Assembly: GCF_012027305.1 (NCBI RefSeq)
Contig: NZ_SNUF01000001.1
Location: 310,001-374,000, forward strand
Reading direction: 5' to 3'
Origin: Thermococcus sp. MAR1
GTDB taxonomy: Archaea; Methanobacteriota_B; Thermococci; Thermococcales; Thermococcaceae
DNA length: 64,000 nt
Positions 9,467-17,444 of this stretch are shown piece by piece. Both the position numbers and the translations under genes were made by a program. The notes under the pieces are model-generated. The model worked only from the letters and a program-made list of their open reading frames with translations, was not told the DNA's origin and made no database searches. Within the stretch, counting starts at the first letter, position 1, and the number at the start of each line of letters is the position of its first letter.

Positions 9467-10084
9467 ATGGTAAGTATTTTGGAAAGACAGGCAGTTAAAG
9501 AGGTTGTGAGTGAGTACTTAGAGTCCATGGTTGAACTTATGAAAGAGGACGAAGACAAACCTTTCAATCTTCTTGCACTTGGTTCTTGGCCTGAGCCTAA
9601 AGTGTTTCCAGTGGGATTTGGAATGACGTTTGGGACATTTAGAGATTTTGTGTATCCTCCTATCGAATTACAGAAAGCTGGATATCAGACGTTGGATGCT
9701 TGGTTAATGATTGGGGAAAAAAGAACGTATATCGTTGGAGTATACAGCCTACGGAAATTGTTGAAAAAGAAGATGACCTTTGTGTTGGCGGCTCTTCCCC
9801 ACTATTACATAACTTCAATAAAGTTTAAAGAGGGAGGATTTCTTAGTGATCAGAAATTCGAAGTGAAATGGAGGCAATTTCCATTGAAGGATAGCGAATA
9901 TGATAAAGCAAAAAGTGCTGTCTTTTGGATATATTTCAAGAAAGGCGCAAAAATAGACTATGTAACAGGAAAAGAACCCCCTGCAAAGATTTTTGCTGGA
10001 TGGTATGAACTGTTACATAATATGGCGGTAAATAAGAAGTGGAATGTGGAAGGGGTCTTTGTGAAGGAGGAGTTTGATATCTAA
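9467..10084 (+). CDS. Unrecognised protein encoded on an AT-rich island
   Basis: 205 aa, soluble, mixed alpha/beta in appearance, no signal peptide or clear transmembrane helix. I do not recognise the family. The N-terminus is a charged helix (residues 1-32). A hydrophobic/aromatic core follows (LLALGSWPEP, FGMTFGTFRDFVYPP, LKKKMTFVLAALPHYY). There is one strong ribosome-binding site (GGGGGGGGAAG). Codon use is AT-rich (AAA, GAA, ATA, TTT, GGA), unlike the flanking genes, which suggests recent acquisition. Real gene likely; function unknown. Confidence 0.7.
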   Translation: MVSILERQAVKEVVSEYLESMVELMKEDEDKPFNLLALGSWPEPKVFPVGFGMTFGTFRDFVYPPIELQKAGYQTLDAWLMIGEKRTYIVGVYSLRKLLKKKMTFVLAALPHYYITSIKFKEGGFLSDQKFEVKWRQFPLKDSEYDKAKSAVFWIYFKKGAKIDYVTGKEPPAKIFAGWYELLHNMAVNKKWNVEGVFVKEEFDI

Positions 10085-10130
10085 GACCTCCAATAATTTT
10101 TTGGTCAAAAAGACATGTCCTCTAGTGGAA

Positions 10131-10141
10131 GATTTATAAGT
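10131..10141 (+). promoter_or_regulatory. Box A promoter of methyltransferase, probably leaderless
   Basis: GATTTATAAGT is a good box A. Its expected start, about 25 bases downstream, falls at or just before ATG 10164, and no Shine-Dalgarno sequence precedes that ATG (TAATAAACTGCAC). The transcript is therefore probably leaderless or nearly so. Confidence 0.55.
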
Positions 10142-10163
10142 ATTCTTAGCTAATAAACTGCAC

Positions 10164-10751
10164 ATGAGCCACTACTACTCCGAGGAGCCGAACGTCCCAC
10201 TGAAGACCAAGACGATAGAGGTCTGCATTAGAGGTCAGTGCTTCAAGTTCATCACCGCCAGCGGGGTCTTTTCATTCGGCAAACTCGACCGAGGAACTGA
10301 GCTACTCATAGAGAGCATGATACTTGATAAAGGCTGGCACGTCCTGGATTTGGGATGCGGCTACGGTGCTATAGGAATAGTCGCCTCCCAATTCGTGGAC
10401 TACGTCGTCATGACCGACGTGAACAGGAGAGCGGTTAGCATAGCGAGGAAAAATTTAAAAATCAACGGCGTTAGAAACGCCGAGGTGAGATGGGGAAGCC
10501 TCTATGAGCCCGTTAAGGGCGAAAAGTTTGATACAATCATCACTAACCCCCCGGTGCACGCGGGAAAGGAAGTGCTGAGGGAAATAGTTATAAACGCTCC
10601 CCGGCATCTCAACGATGGAGGCCTCCTGCAGTTAGTGATTAAGACGAAGCAGGGGGCAAAGTATATTAAGGCTCTAATGGATGAGCACTTCACCGAAGTG
10701 AGAGAGCTGGCGAAGGGGAGCGGCTACCGCGTGTATGCCGGGATCGCCTAG
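10164..10751 (+). CDS. Class I SAM-dependent methyltransferase (RsmC/MJ0882-like)
   Basis: 195 aa. S-adenosylmethionine motif I is VLDLGCGYGAIGI (residues about 59-71), and the NPPVHAG motif (about residue 129) is the N/DPPF/Y-type signature of enzymes methylating exocyclic amino groups of bases in RNA or DNA. The nearest families I recognise are RsmC-like 16S rRNA G methyltransferases and the structurally studied MJ0882; the substrate here is not known. Its last five codons, including the TAG stop, lie inside the tRNA-Ser gene that starts at 10737. Confidence 0.85.
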   Translation: MSHYYSEEPNVPLKTKTIEVCIRGQCFKFITASGVFSFGKLDRGTELLIESMILDKGWHVLDLGCGYGAIGIVASQFVDYVVMTDVNRRAVSIARKNLKINGVRNAEVRWGSLYEPVKGEKFDTIITNPPVHAGKEVLREIVINAPRHLNDGGLLQLVIKTKQGAKYIKALMDEHFTEVRELAKGSGYRVYAGIA

Positions 10752-10823
10752 CCTGGGATGGCGCGGGCCTTGAGAGCCCGTGTCCGCTTGGACACCGGGG
10801 TTCAAATCCCCGTCCCGGCGCCA
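10737..10823 (+). tRNA. tRNA-Ser (anticodon TGA)
   Basis: Complete cloverleaf with long variable arm. Acceptor GCCGGGA pairs with TCCCGGC, anticodon stem CGGGC/GCCCG with loop CTTGAGA (anticodon TGA), variable stem GTCC/GGAC, T arm CGGGG-TTCAAAT-CCCCG, encoded CCA. The first 15 bases overlap the 3' end of the methyltransferase gene, and its stop codon falls in the D arm. Confidence 0.96.
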
Positions 10824-10862
10824 AAATCCTCTCTGAAGGATTGAGATGGAGGTGTATTCGTA

Positions 10863-11312
10863 ATGACGGACAACTTCAGACACATCGTCCGTGTAGCGGG
10901 AGTTGATTTGGACGGAAATAAGCAGTTGAGATGGGCCCTTACAGGCATCAGGGGTATAGGCATAAACTTTGCCACCATGGTGCTCAGGGTTGCAGGAATC
11001 GACCCGTACATGAAGACCGGTTACCTCACCCACGAGCAGGTCAAGAAGATTGAGAAGATACTGGAAGACCCGATAGCCCATGGTATACCAGCCTGGGCGG
11101 TCAACAGGCCGAAGGACTACGAGACTGGCAAGGACATGCACCTCATCACCGCCAAGCTTGTCATGGCCTGGCGTGAGGACGTCAACAGACTCAGGAGAAT
11201 ACGCGCTTACCGCGGCATAAGGCACGAGCTCGGCCTTCCGCTCCGCGGACAGAGGACCAGGTCGAACTTCAGACACGGCTCGACCATTGGCGTGAGAAGG
11301 AAGAAGAAGTGA
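10863..11312 (+). CDS. rps13: 30S ribosomal protein S13 (uS13)
   Basis: 149 aa. Starts [20 protein letters not shown], with the helix-two-turn-helix region ([22 protein letters not shown]) and the basic C-terminal tail [22 protein letters not shown] that reaches the decoding site. It begins the S13-S4-S11-RpoD block 39 bases after tRNA-Ser, with which it is probably cotranscribed. Confidence 0.96.
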   Translation: MTDNFRHIVRVAGVDLDGNKQLRWALTGIRGIGINFATMVLRVAGIDPYMKTGYLTHEQVKKIEKILEDPIAHGIPAWAVNRPKDYETGKDMHLITAKLVMAWREDVNRLRRIRAYRGIRHELGLPLRGQRTRSNFRHGSTIGVRRKKK

Positions 11313-11322
11313 GGTGGTTTAG

Positions 11323-11865
11323 ATGGGAGACCCTAAGAGACAGAGGAAGAGGTACGAGACTCCCTCTCACCCCTGGATTAAGGAGAGGCTCGACCGTGAG
11401 AGAGTCCTCATGAGGAAGTACGCCCTCAAGAACAAGAAGGAGCTCTGGCGCCACGAGACCCAGCTCAAAGAGTTCAGGCGTAGGGCCAGGCGCCTACTAG
11501 CTGCCCGCGGCAAGCAGGCGGAGGTTGAGAGGGCCCAGCTCCTCCAGAGGCTCAACAGGCTTGGCCTCCTTCCGGCCGATGCAGTGCTTGATGACGTTCT
11601 CTCGCTAACCATCGAGGACGTCCTTGACAGGCGCCTTCAGACCCTGGTATACAAGAAGGGCCTTGCCAGGACCATCAGGCAGGCCAGGCAGCTCATAGTC
11701 CACGGCCACATCGAGGTCAACGGACAGATCATCCGCTCCCCGGGATACCTCGTCCTCAGGGAGGAGGAAGACGCTATAACCTACTCGAAGACCTCTCCTT
11801 TCGCCAAGGAGAGCCACCCCGAGAGGATGGTTATTGAACAGGCCAAGCAGGGTGGTGAGGCATGA
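11323..11865 (+). CDS. rps4: 30S ribosomal protein S4 (uS4)
   Basis: 180 aa, primary 16S rRNA-binding protein. The S4 RNA-binding domain lies around residues 103-165 ([20 protein letters not shown], then [20 protein letters not shown]). Lacks the long bacterial N-terminal zinc-binding region, as usual in archaea. The TGA overlaps the S11 ATG by four bases. Confidence 0.96.
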   Translation: MGDPKRQRKRYETPSHPWIKERLDRERVLMRKYALKNKKELWRHETQLKEFRRRARRLLAARGKQAEVERAQLLQRLNRLGLLPADAVLDDVLSLTIEDVLDRRLQTLVYKKGLARTIRQARQLIVHGHIEVNGQIIRSPGYLVLREEEDAITYSKTSPFAKESHPERMVIEQAKQGGEA

Positions 11866-12281
11866 GCGAGGAGACTCAGCAGGTTAACCTTAAGAAGAAG
11901 GAGAAGTGGGGAGTTGCCCACATATACTCCTCTTACAACAACACCATCATCCACATCACCGACCTCACCGGGGCCGAGACGGTCAGCAGGTGGAGCGGTG
12001 GTATGGTCGTCAAGGCAGACAGGGACGAGCCATCCCCATACGCGGCCATGATCGCCGCTAGAAGGGCCGCAGAGGAGGCCATGGAGAAGGGCTTCGTCGG
12101 TGTTCACATCAAGGTTCGCGCTCCGGGAGGAAGCAAGAGCAAGAGCCCCGGACCGGGTGCCCAGGCGGCTATACGTGCCCTCGCTAGGGCAGGCCTCAGG
12201 ATAGGGAGGGTTGAGGACGTCACCCCGATTCCGCACGACGGCACCAGGCCGAAGGGCGGAAGAAGGGGCAGGCGTGTCTGA
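11862..12281 (+). CDS. rps11: 30S ribosomal protein S11 (uS11)
   Basis: 139 aa with the uS11 signature [22 protein letters not shown], the central [21 protein letters not shown], and the conserved C-terminus [20 protein letters not shown]. Forms the platform of the 30S subunit. ATG overlaps the S4 stop. RpoD follows after 30 bases. Confidence 0.96.
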   Translation: MSEETQQVNLKKKEKWGVAHIYSSYNNTIIHITDLTGAETVSRWSGGMVVKADRDEPSPYAAMIAARRAAEEAMEKGFVGVHIKVRAPGGSKSKSPGPGAQAAIRALARAGLRIGRVEDVTPIPHDGTRPKGGRRGRRV

Positions 12282-12311
12282 CTCCCAACAACTTCTTTTT
12301 TGGTGATGCCG

Positions 12312-13097
12312 ATGGAGCCAAAGTTTCAGATTCTTGAGAGAAGGGAGGACTCGATTAAGTTCATCATCGAGGGAGTTGACGTTCCCTTCGCCAACGCCCT
12401 GAGGAGAACCATCCTTGCAGAGGTTCCCACCTTCGCCGTTGACGAGGTCGAGTTCTTTGAGAACGATTCAGCACTTTTTGACGAGATAATTGCCCACAGG
12501 CTGGCGATGATTCCGCTCACCACCCCGGTTGAGAGGTTCTCGCTTGACTCACTTGAGCTGGATGACTACACCGTCACACTCTCCCTTGAGGCTGAGGGGC
12601 CGGGAATGGTCTACTCCGGCGATCTGAAGAGCGACGACGAAGGGGTAAAGCCCGCCAACCCCGACATACCTATAGTCAAACTGGCGGAAGGACAGAGGCT
12701 AACCCTCAACGCCTACGCAAAACTCGGTCGCGGAAAGGATCACGCCAAGTGGCAACCGGGCTTCGTCTACTACAAGTACCTGACGAAGATCCACGTGAGC
12801 AAAGAAGTCCCGGAGTGGGAAGAGCTCAAAAAGCTTGCCGAGAGGCGTGGTCTTCCGGTTGATGAGACCGAGGAGGAGCTCATCATCACTACCACGAAGG
12901 CCTTCTACCTCCCGAGGAAGTTCGAGGCCTACCAGGGCGATAAGATAAGGGAGGAGGTAGTTCCGAGAACGTTCGTGTTTACCGTCGAGACCAACGGAGA
13001 GCTCCCCGTTGAGGAAATCGTGGCCATAGCCCTCAAAATCCTCATGCGGAAGAGCGATAGATTTATAAGCGAACTCCATAAATTAGCGTCCGACTGA
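12312..13097 (+). CDS. rpoD: DNA-directed RNA polymerase subunit D (alpha-like)
   Basis: 261 aa. Partner of RpoL in the archaeal RNA polymerase assembly platform, homologous to bacterial alpha and eukaryotic Rpb3. The N-terminal dimerisation motif ([30 protein letters not shown]) and C-terminal dimerisation helix ([17 protein letters not shown]) are present. There is no cysteine in the whole protein, so the Fe-S cluster found in some archaeal RpoD proteins is absent. ATG 12312 fits the GGTGAT site. The stop lies one base before tRNA-Leu. Confidence 0.95.
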   Translation: MEPKFQILERREDSIKFIIEGVDVPFANALRRTILAEVPTFAVDEVEFFENDSALFDEIIAHRLAMIPLTTPVERFSLDSLELDDYTVTLSLEAEGPGMVYSGDLKSDDEGVKPANPDIPIVKLAEGQRLTLNAYAKLGRGKDHAKWQPGFVYYKYLTKIHVSKEVPEWEELKKLAERRGLPVDETEEELIITTTKAFYLPRKFEAYQGDKIREEVVPRTFVFTVETNGELPVEEIVAIALKILMRKSDRFISELHKLASD

Positions 13098-13098
13098 C

Positions 13099-13186
13099 GC
13101 GGGGGTTGCCGAGCCTGGTCAAAGGCGCGGGATTCAGGGTCCCGTCCCGTAGGGGTTCCGGGGTTCAAATCCCCGCCCCCGCACCA
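13099..13186 (+). tRNA. tRNA-Leu (anticodon CAG)
   Basis: Acceptor GCGGGGG/CCCCCGC, anticodon stem CGGGA/TCCCG with loop TTCAGGG (CAG), long variable arm (TCCCGTAGGGG), T arm CGGGG-TTCAAAT-CCCCG, encoded CCA. The 5' end is one base after the rpoD stop codon, so tRNA 5' maturation would cut the rpoD mRNA directly at its stop. Confidence 0.96.
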
Positions 13187-13190
13187 GTAT

Positions 13191-13239
13191 TTACGCTCAC
13201 CCCGTTGGACCTGTCGGTTTCCCACCTGCGAGAGAGCGT
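13191..13239 (+). promoter_or_regulatory. Possible stem in the L18e leader
   Basis: ACGCTC (13193-13198) can pair with GAGCGT (13234-13239), closing a loop of about 35 bases between tRNA-Leu and the L18e ribosome-binding site AAGGAGGT (13241-13248). After tRNA release this would form the 5' end of the L18e message. Possible regulatory or protective role, inferred only from pairing. Confidence 0.3.
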
Positions 13240-13254
13240 TAAGGAGGTATGTTC

Positions 13255-13620
13255 ATGGTCAAGAGAACCGGACCCACTGACATCAATCTGAGGAGGCTCA
13301 TCCGCTACCTCAGAAAGAAGTCTAACGAGGAAGGGGTTAAGATATGGAAAGACATAGCCTGGCGCCTTGAGAGGCCCAGGAGGCAGAGGGCTGAGGTCAA
13401 CGTTAGCAGGATCAACCGCTACACTAAGGATGGTGACACCGTCATCGTCCCCGGAAGCGTCCTCGGTGCAGGAAAGCTTGAGCACAAGGTCACCGTTGCC
13501 GCCTGGAAGTTCAGCGAGACGGCCAAGAGGAAGATAGTCGAGGCCGGTGGAGAGGTCCTCACGATTGAGGAGCTCATCGAGAGGAACCCTAAGGGTAGTG
13601 GAGTAATCATAATGGAGTGA
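13255..13620 (+). CDS. rpl18e: 50S ribosomal protein L18e
   Basis: 121 aa, archaeal/eukaryotic eL18, related to bacterial L15. Starts [23 protein letters not shown] with core [26 protein letters not shown] and [22 protein letters not shown] 13255 is six bases after the very strong AGGAGGT; the ATG at 13249 would directly abut that site. Heads the L18e-L13-S9-RpoN block downstream of tRNA-Leu. Confidence 0.95.
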   Translation: MVKRTGPTDINLRRLIRYLRKKSNEEGVKIWKDIAWRLERPRRQRAEVNVSRINRYTKDGDTVIVPGSVLGAGKLEHKVTVAAWKFSETAKRKIVEAGGEVLTIEELIERNPKGSGVIIME

Positions 13621-13626
13621 TGGGCC

Positions 13627-14055
13627 ATGAGGATAATTAACGCTGAAGGACTCATACTCGGAAGGCTCGCCTCGAAGGTCGCCAAGATGCTCCTTGAGGG
13701 CGAGGAAGTCATCATAGTCAACGCCGACAAGGCCATCATCACCGGAAACCGCGAGGACATCTTCGCTAAGTACAAGCAGAGGACCGAGCTGAGAACCAGG
13801 ACCAACCCGAGGAGGGGTCCGTTCTATCCAAAGAGGAGCGATGAGATCGTCAGGAGAACCATCAGGGGAATGCTTCCATGGAAGACCGACCGCGGGAGGA
13901 AGGCCTTCAAGAGGCTCAAGGTCTATGTCGGCGTTCCGAAGGAGTTCGAGGGCAGGGAGCTTGAGACCATAATCGAGGCCCACATGTCAAGGCTCGCAAC
14001 TCCGAAGTACGTTACCGTTGGCGAGGTTGCCAAGTTCCTCGGTGGAAAGTTCTGA
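13627..14055 (+). CDS. rpl13: 50S ribosomal protein L13 (uL13)
   Basis: 142 aa with the archaeal uL13 pattern: [37 protein letters not shown], and [39 protein letters not shown]. Six bases separate it from L18e and eleven from S9, so it belongs to one operon. Confidence 0.96.
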   Translation: MRIINAEGLILGRLASKVAKMLLEGEEVIIVNADKAIITGNREDIFAKYKQRTELRTRTNPRRGPFYPKRSDEIVRRTIRGMLPWKTDRGRKAFKRLKVYVGVPKEFEGRELETIIEAHMSRLATPKYVTVGEVAKFLGGKF

Positions 14056-14066
14056 GGTGAGAGAAA

Positions 14067-14474
14067 ATGAAGGTCATCCAGACTGCTGGTAAGAGGAAGA
14101 CGGCCATTGCGAGGGCCACAATACGGGAAGGAAAGGGCAGAGTCAGGATCAACCACAAGCCAGTTGAGATAATCGAGCCGGAAATCGCGCGCTTCACCAT
14201 CATGGAGCCGCTCGTCCTTGCCGGTGAGGAGATAGTGAGCAAGGTTGATATCGACGTTAAGGTCGAGGGCGGAGGCTTCATGGGACAGGCCGAGGCTGCA
14301 CGTGTCGCCATAGCTCGCGCTTTAGTCGAGTGGACCAACGACGTGAGCCTCAAGGAAAAGTTTATGAAGTACGACAGAACCATGCTCGTCGGGGACAGCA
14401 GGCGTACCGAGCCGCACAAGCCCAACCGCTCAACCAAGGGTCCGCGCGCCAAGAGGCAGAAGTCCTACCGCTGA
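14067..14474 (+). CDS. rps9: 30S ribosomal protein S9 (uS9)
   Basis: 135 aa. Starts [29 protein letters not shown], and ends with the conserved basic tail [15 protein letters not shown], whose terminal Arg contacts P-site tRNA. ATG follows GAGGTGAGAG. Followed by rpoN, the archaeal L13-S9-RpoN order. Confidence 0.96.
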   Translation: MKVIQTAGKRKTAIARATIREGKGRVRINHKPVEIIEPEIARFTIMEPLVLAGEEIVSKVDIDVKVEGGGFMGQAEAARVAIARALVEWTNDVSLKEKFMKYDRTMLVGDSRRTEPHKPNRSTKGPRAKRQKSYR

Positions 14475-14512
14475 TAGCTTTCCTTTAATATTCATTCGAG
14501 AAGGTGATACGG

Positions 14513-14710
14513 GTGATAGTTCCCGTCAGGTGCTTCACGTGTGGAAAGGTCATAGGGGACAAATACTACGAATTCAAGGCCCGAGTTGAGAAGGGCGAGG
14601 ATCCCGAAAAGGTCCTCGACGACCTCGGGATCGAGAGGTACTGCTGCAGGAGAACCCTGCTGAGCCACGTCGAGCTCATCGATCAGGTAATGGTATACAG
14701 GGTATACTGA
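14513..14710 (+). CDS. rpoN: DNA-directed RNA polymerase subunit N
   Basis: 65 aa, counterpart of eukaryotic Rpb10. The zinc-binding motif is CFTC (Cys 7 and 10) plus the adjacent pair in RYCCRR (Cys 44 and 45), as in all RpoN/Rpb10 proteins. The GTG at 14513 is chosen as start because it gives the conserved [13 protein letters not shown]-terminus and is six bases after GGTGAT (14503-14508). The upstream GTG at 14504 lies inside that site. tRNA-Pro starts 16 bases after the stop. Confidence 0.93.
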   Translation: MIVPVRCFTCGKVIGDKYYEFKARVEKGEDPEKVLDDLGIERYCCRRTLLSHVELIDQVMVYRVY

Positions 14711-14726
14711 AAAACCACATTTCTGG

Positions 14727-14804
14727 GGGGCCGTGGGGTAGCTTGGTCTATCCTCCCGGCTTGGGGTGCCGGAGACCCGGGTTCAAATCCCGGCGGCCCC
14801 ACCA
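14727..14804 (+). tRNA. tRNA-Pro (anticodon TGG)
   Basis: Acceptor GGGGCCG/CGGCCCC, anticodon stem CCGGC/GCCGG with loop TTGGGGT (TGG), T arm CCGGG-TTCAAAT-CCCGG, encoded CCA. Lies between rpoN and rpoK, 16 bases after one and 21 before the other, so its excision would separate the two messages. Confidence 0.96.
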
Positions 14805-14825
14805 AAATTTGCACGGGTGGTTGGA

Positions 14826-14999
14826 ATGTTCAGGTACACGAGGTTTGAAAAGGCCCGTATAATTGGAGCAAGGGCCCTCCAGATAGCAATGGGTGCGCCC
14901 ATACTCATCGACGTCCCGGAAGGAATCACGCCGCTCGACGCCGCGCTACTTGAGTTTGAGAAGGGAATAATCCCCCTCACCGTAATCAGGCCGAGCTGA
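14826..14999 (+). CDS. rpoK: DNA-directed RNA polymerase subunit K
   Basis: 57 aa, counterpart of bacterial omega and eukaryotic Rpb6. The conserved core is [22 protein letters not shown], followed by [21 protein letters not shown]. The ATG at 14826 follows GGGTGGTTGG. A longer frame from 14766 would translate the 3' half of tRNA-Pro and is rejected. Confidence 0.95.
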   Translation: MFRYTRFEKARIIGARALQIAMGAPILIDVPEGITPLDAALLEFEKGIIPLTVIRPS

Positions 15000-15005
15000 T
15001 GAAAG

Positions 15006-16031
15006 ATGACCGTGATAGAGAACGTAATCGGCAGGGTCGCGGTGCTCAAGGGGGGCAAGTATTCCGTCGAGGTAGACGTCATAACGAGCTCGGGCTTTGG
15101 AAGATTTGCATCCCCAATAGACGAGAACCCGAGCCTTTACATAGCCGAGGCTCACCGCGCCGTGAGCGAAGTTGACGAGATAATCGGGCCCGAGCTGATA
15201 GGCTTCGATGCCAGCGAGCAGGAACTCATAGACAGCTACCTCTGGGAGATAGACGGCACCGAGGACTTCAGCCACATCGGGGCCAACACGGCTTTGGCCG
15301 TCTCGATAGCGGTCGCCAAAGCCGCGGCGAGCGTCAAGAGGATGCCCCTATACAGCTACATCGGCGGCACATTCACCACCGAGTTGCCTGTCCCCATACT
15401 GGAAATAGCGAGTGGTGAGGCCTTCGATTACTATGTGATGGTCAGGGACCTCATGGAGATAACCGACGTGGTTGATGCGGTTAACAGGGTGCTTGAGCAT
15501 GCAGGGGCCGGTACTGTGGAGGCCTTCTCGAAGGCCACTGAGAAGGCAACCGACGAACTCGGCCTCGAGGTTGCTCTCGGCCTTGTGCAGAAGGTTCCAA
15601 TGGACATGGAGGAAGTGCTCTCCGTAGTCGAGGACAACAACGTGGCCTACATAAGGCCCCTCGGCGACGAGGAGCTGTTCCTTGAGCTAATCGCTGGCAC
15701 CCACGAGGTGTTCGTTGACGGCGAGCACCTCTTCCGCGAGAAGGACATACTGGACAGGCGCTACTACAACGCCCTGTCGATAAAGCCTATAAACCTAGGC
15801 ACGCTCACCGACTTATACAATCTCGTGAACGACGCAAAGTCGGAGAGGATAACCCCCATCCTCGCGGAGGCTCGCTACGAGTCCTCCGATGAGGCATTGG
15901 CCCACCTTGCGGTGGGTCTGCGCTGCCCGGCGATGGTGCTCCGCTCGAACTCCATCGCCAAGCTGAATGAGCTGATAAGAATAGCCGAAGATTTGGGTGA
16001 AAGGGGTAGGATAATAACCTTTGAAGGATGA
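15006..16031 (+). CDS. Enolase-like protein, catalytic residues missing
   Basis: 341 aa, about 90 shorter than true enolases. The fold is recognisable: VEVDV (residues 21-25), SHIGANTALAVSIAVAKAAA (89-108), PLYSYIGG and ELPVPILEI, SIKPINLGTLTD (258-269), and RSNSIAKLNELIRIAEDLG (313-331). The Lys of SIKP (260) matches a catalytic lysine, but the GDEGGFAP segment with the acid/base Glu is absent, SHRSGET is replaced by AEARYES (287-293), and the second catalytic Lys is lost. It probably has no 2-phosphoglycerate dehydratase activity. Located between rpoK and S2; the genuine enolase should be elsewhere. Confidence 0.85.
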   Translation: MTVIENVIGRVAVLKGGKYSVEVDVITSSGFGRFASPIDENPSLYIAEAHRAVSEVDEIIGPELIGFDASEQELIDSYLWEIDGTEDFSHIGANTALAVSIAVAKAAASVKRMPLYSYIGGTFTTELPVPILEIASGEAFDYYVMVRDLMEITDVVDAVNRVLEHAGAGTVEAFSKATEKATDELGLEVALGLVQKVPMDMEEVLSVVEDNNVAYIRPLGDEELFLELIAGTHEVFVDGEHLFREKDILDRRYYNALSIKPINLGTLTDLYNLVNDAKSERITPILAEARYESSDEALAHLAVGLRCPAMVLRSNSIAKLNELIRIAEDLGERGRIITFEG

Positions 16032-16044
16032 GGAGGTGTGAAGA

Positions 16045-16650
16045 ATGGAGGAATACCTTGTTCCACTCGACCAGTACCTTGCCGCCGGTGTCCACATCGG
16101 AACCCAGCAGAAGACCCAGGACATGAAGAAGTTCATCTACCGCGTTAGGCAGGACGGTCTCTATGTTCTTGATGTCAGGAAGACCGACGAGAGGCTTAGG
16201 GTTGCCGGCAAGTTCCTGGCCAAGTTCGACCCGGCGAACATCCTGGCCGTTAGCGTCAGGCTCTACGGTCAGAAGCCTGTCAAGAAATTCGGCGATGTCA
16301 CCGGTGCCAGAGCCATTCCGGGCCGTTTCCTGCCGGGAACCATGACCAATCCGAAGGTCAAGAACTTCATGGAGCCGGACGTCCTCATAGTCACCGACCC
16401 GAGGGCCGATCACCAGGCCATGAAGGAGGCCATCGAGATAGGAATCCCAATAGTTGCCCTCGTCGATACCGAGAACTTCCTCAGCTACGTCGATGTTGCA
16501 ATTCCGACCAACAACAAGGGTAGGAAAGCTTTGGCTCTCATCTACTGGATCCTCGCGAGGGAGATACTCTACAACAGGAAGGAGATAGAGAGCAGGGAGG
16601 ACTTCAAGGTTCCTGTTGAAGACTTTGAGATGAGGATCATCAGAACCTGA
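16045..16650 (+). CDS. rps2: 30S ribosomal protein S2 (uS2)
   Basis: 201 aa, the short archaeal uS2. Starts [24 protein letters not shown], with [20 protein letters not shown], the [11 protein letters not shown] segment, and [19 protein letters not shown]. Binds the 30S head-body junction. The ribosome-binding site GAGGTGTG precedes the ATG. Ends the superoperon before tRNA-Leu and L40e. Confidence 0.96.
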   Translation: MEEYLVPLDQYLAAGVHIGTQQKTQDMKKFIYRVRQDGLYVLDVRKTDERLRVAGKFLAKFDPANILAVSVRLYGQKPVKKFGDVTGARAIPGRFLPGTMTNPKVKNFMEPDVLIVTDPRADHQAMKEAIEIGIPIVALVDTENFLSYVDVAIPTNNKGRKALALIYWILAREILYNRKEIESREDFKVPVEDFEMRIIRT

Positions 16651-16690
16651 GGGGAAAGCTTTTAATTTCCCTCGCTTTACTCTCCCTCGC

Positions 16691-16778
16691 GCGGGGGTGC
16701 CCGAGCCTGGCCAAAGGGGGCGGACTTAAGATCCGCTGCCGCAGGGCTGCGCGGGTTCGAATCCCGTCCCCCGCACCA
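16691..16778 (+). tRNA. tRNA-Leu (anticodon TAA)
   Basis: Acceptor GCGGGGG/CCCCCGC, anticodon stem GCGGA/TCCGC with loop CTTAAGA (TAA), long variable arm (TGCCGCAGGGCTGCG), T arm GCGGG-TTCGAAT-CCCGT, encoded CCA. Sits between S2 and L40e. A box A-like AGCTTTTAAAAG directly follows the CCA and may drive L40e. Confidence 0.96.
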
Positions 16779-16835
16779 AAGCTTTAAAAGTCTATGGGGA
16801 TAGGTGTGTTGGATTAAGATCATGAGGTGATCACG

Positions 16836-16994
16836 ATGGCGAGATTCCCAGAGGCTGAGGCCAGAATCTTTAGGAAGTACATCTGCATGCGCTGTGGCGC
16901 TACCAACCCGTGGAAGGCCAAGAAGTGCAGAAAGTGCGGCTACAAGGGTCTCCGCCCGAAGGCAAGAGAGCCGCGCGGTGGAATGGGACGCTGA
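16836..16994 (+). CDS. rpl40e: 50S ribosomal protein L40e
   Basis: 52 aa, basic, four cysteines in two CxxC pairs (CMRC at residues 17-20 and CRKC at 31-34), forming a zinc ribbon. The sequence [18 protein letters not shown] and the tail [15 protein letters not shown] are typical of archaeal L40e, which in eukaryotes is fused to ubiquitin. The ATG follows GAGGTGATCACG. Its stop codon is part of the terminator hairpin that follows. Confidence 0.93.
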   Translation: MARFPEAEARIFRKYICMRCGATNPWKAKKCRKCGYKGLRPKAREPRGGMGR

Positions 16995-17008
16995 GGGCTT
17001 TAGCCCTC
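16993..17008 (+). terminator. Terminator hairpin after L40e
   Basis: GAGGGC-TTTA-GCCCTC, a perfect six-base-pair stem that begins within the L40e stop codon and is followed by a T-rich tract (GGGTTTCTCTTTT). It closes the ribosomal region. Confidence 0.65.
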
Positions 17009-17066
17009 AAGGGTTTCTCTTTTGCACTTTTCTACGCATTATTAAACAGAGAAAGTTTGGAGAAAT

Positions 17067-17393
17067 TCACTCCTTGAGCTTCGAGAGCATGTCCTCAAGA
17101 AAGGCTATCCCTTCCTCGAAGAGCTTCTCACCCTCCGGGGTGAGCCTGTAGTACTTCCTCGACGGCTTCCCCGTTTCGCTCTCCTGCCACTCCGCGGTAA
17201 CGTAGCCATCCTTCTCCAGCTTGTAGAGGACGACGTACGAGCTAACCGTCGCAGGCTCGAAGTTGAAGGCTTCCCTTATCCTCTCCTTGAGCTCATACGC
17301 ATACATGGGTCTCTCTTTCAGGAGCCTCAGGATGTAGAGCCACAGAACCTCTTTCGTTATCTTGTTCTTGAGCCTCTCCATTGGGGTCGTCAT
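17067..17393 (-). CDS. PadR family transcriptional regulator
   Basis: 108 aa winged-helix protein. The PadR pattern is clear: LWLYILRLLKERPMYAYELKERI (recognition region), TVSSYVVLYKLEKDGYVTAEW, and the wing/dimer part GKPSRKYYRLTPEGEKLFEE. The C-terminal helix is short, as in subfamily 1. Divergent from the FUN14 gene, with a perfect inverted repeat in the 111-base gap, so autoregulation and control of the FUN14/flippase pair are likely. Inducer unknown. Confidence 0.88.
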   Translation of the reverse strand: MTTPMERLKNKITKEVLWLYILRLLKERPMYAYELKERIREAFNFEPATVSSYVVLYKLEKDGYVTAEWQESETGKPSRKYYRLTPEGEKLFEEGIAFLEDMLSKLKE

Positions 17394-17444
17394 GGTCTCA
17401 CACCTACTTTTATGCTTTGGAAATATTTTGAAGTCGTGTAATTT

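Noticed and set aside
14766-14825. N-terminal extension of RpoK
   Set aside because: The extension would translate the 3' half of tRNA-Pro; the ATG at 14826 has its own ribosome-binding site and matches the known protein length.
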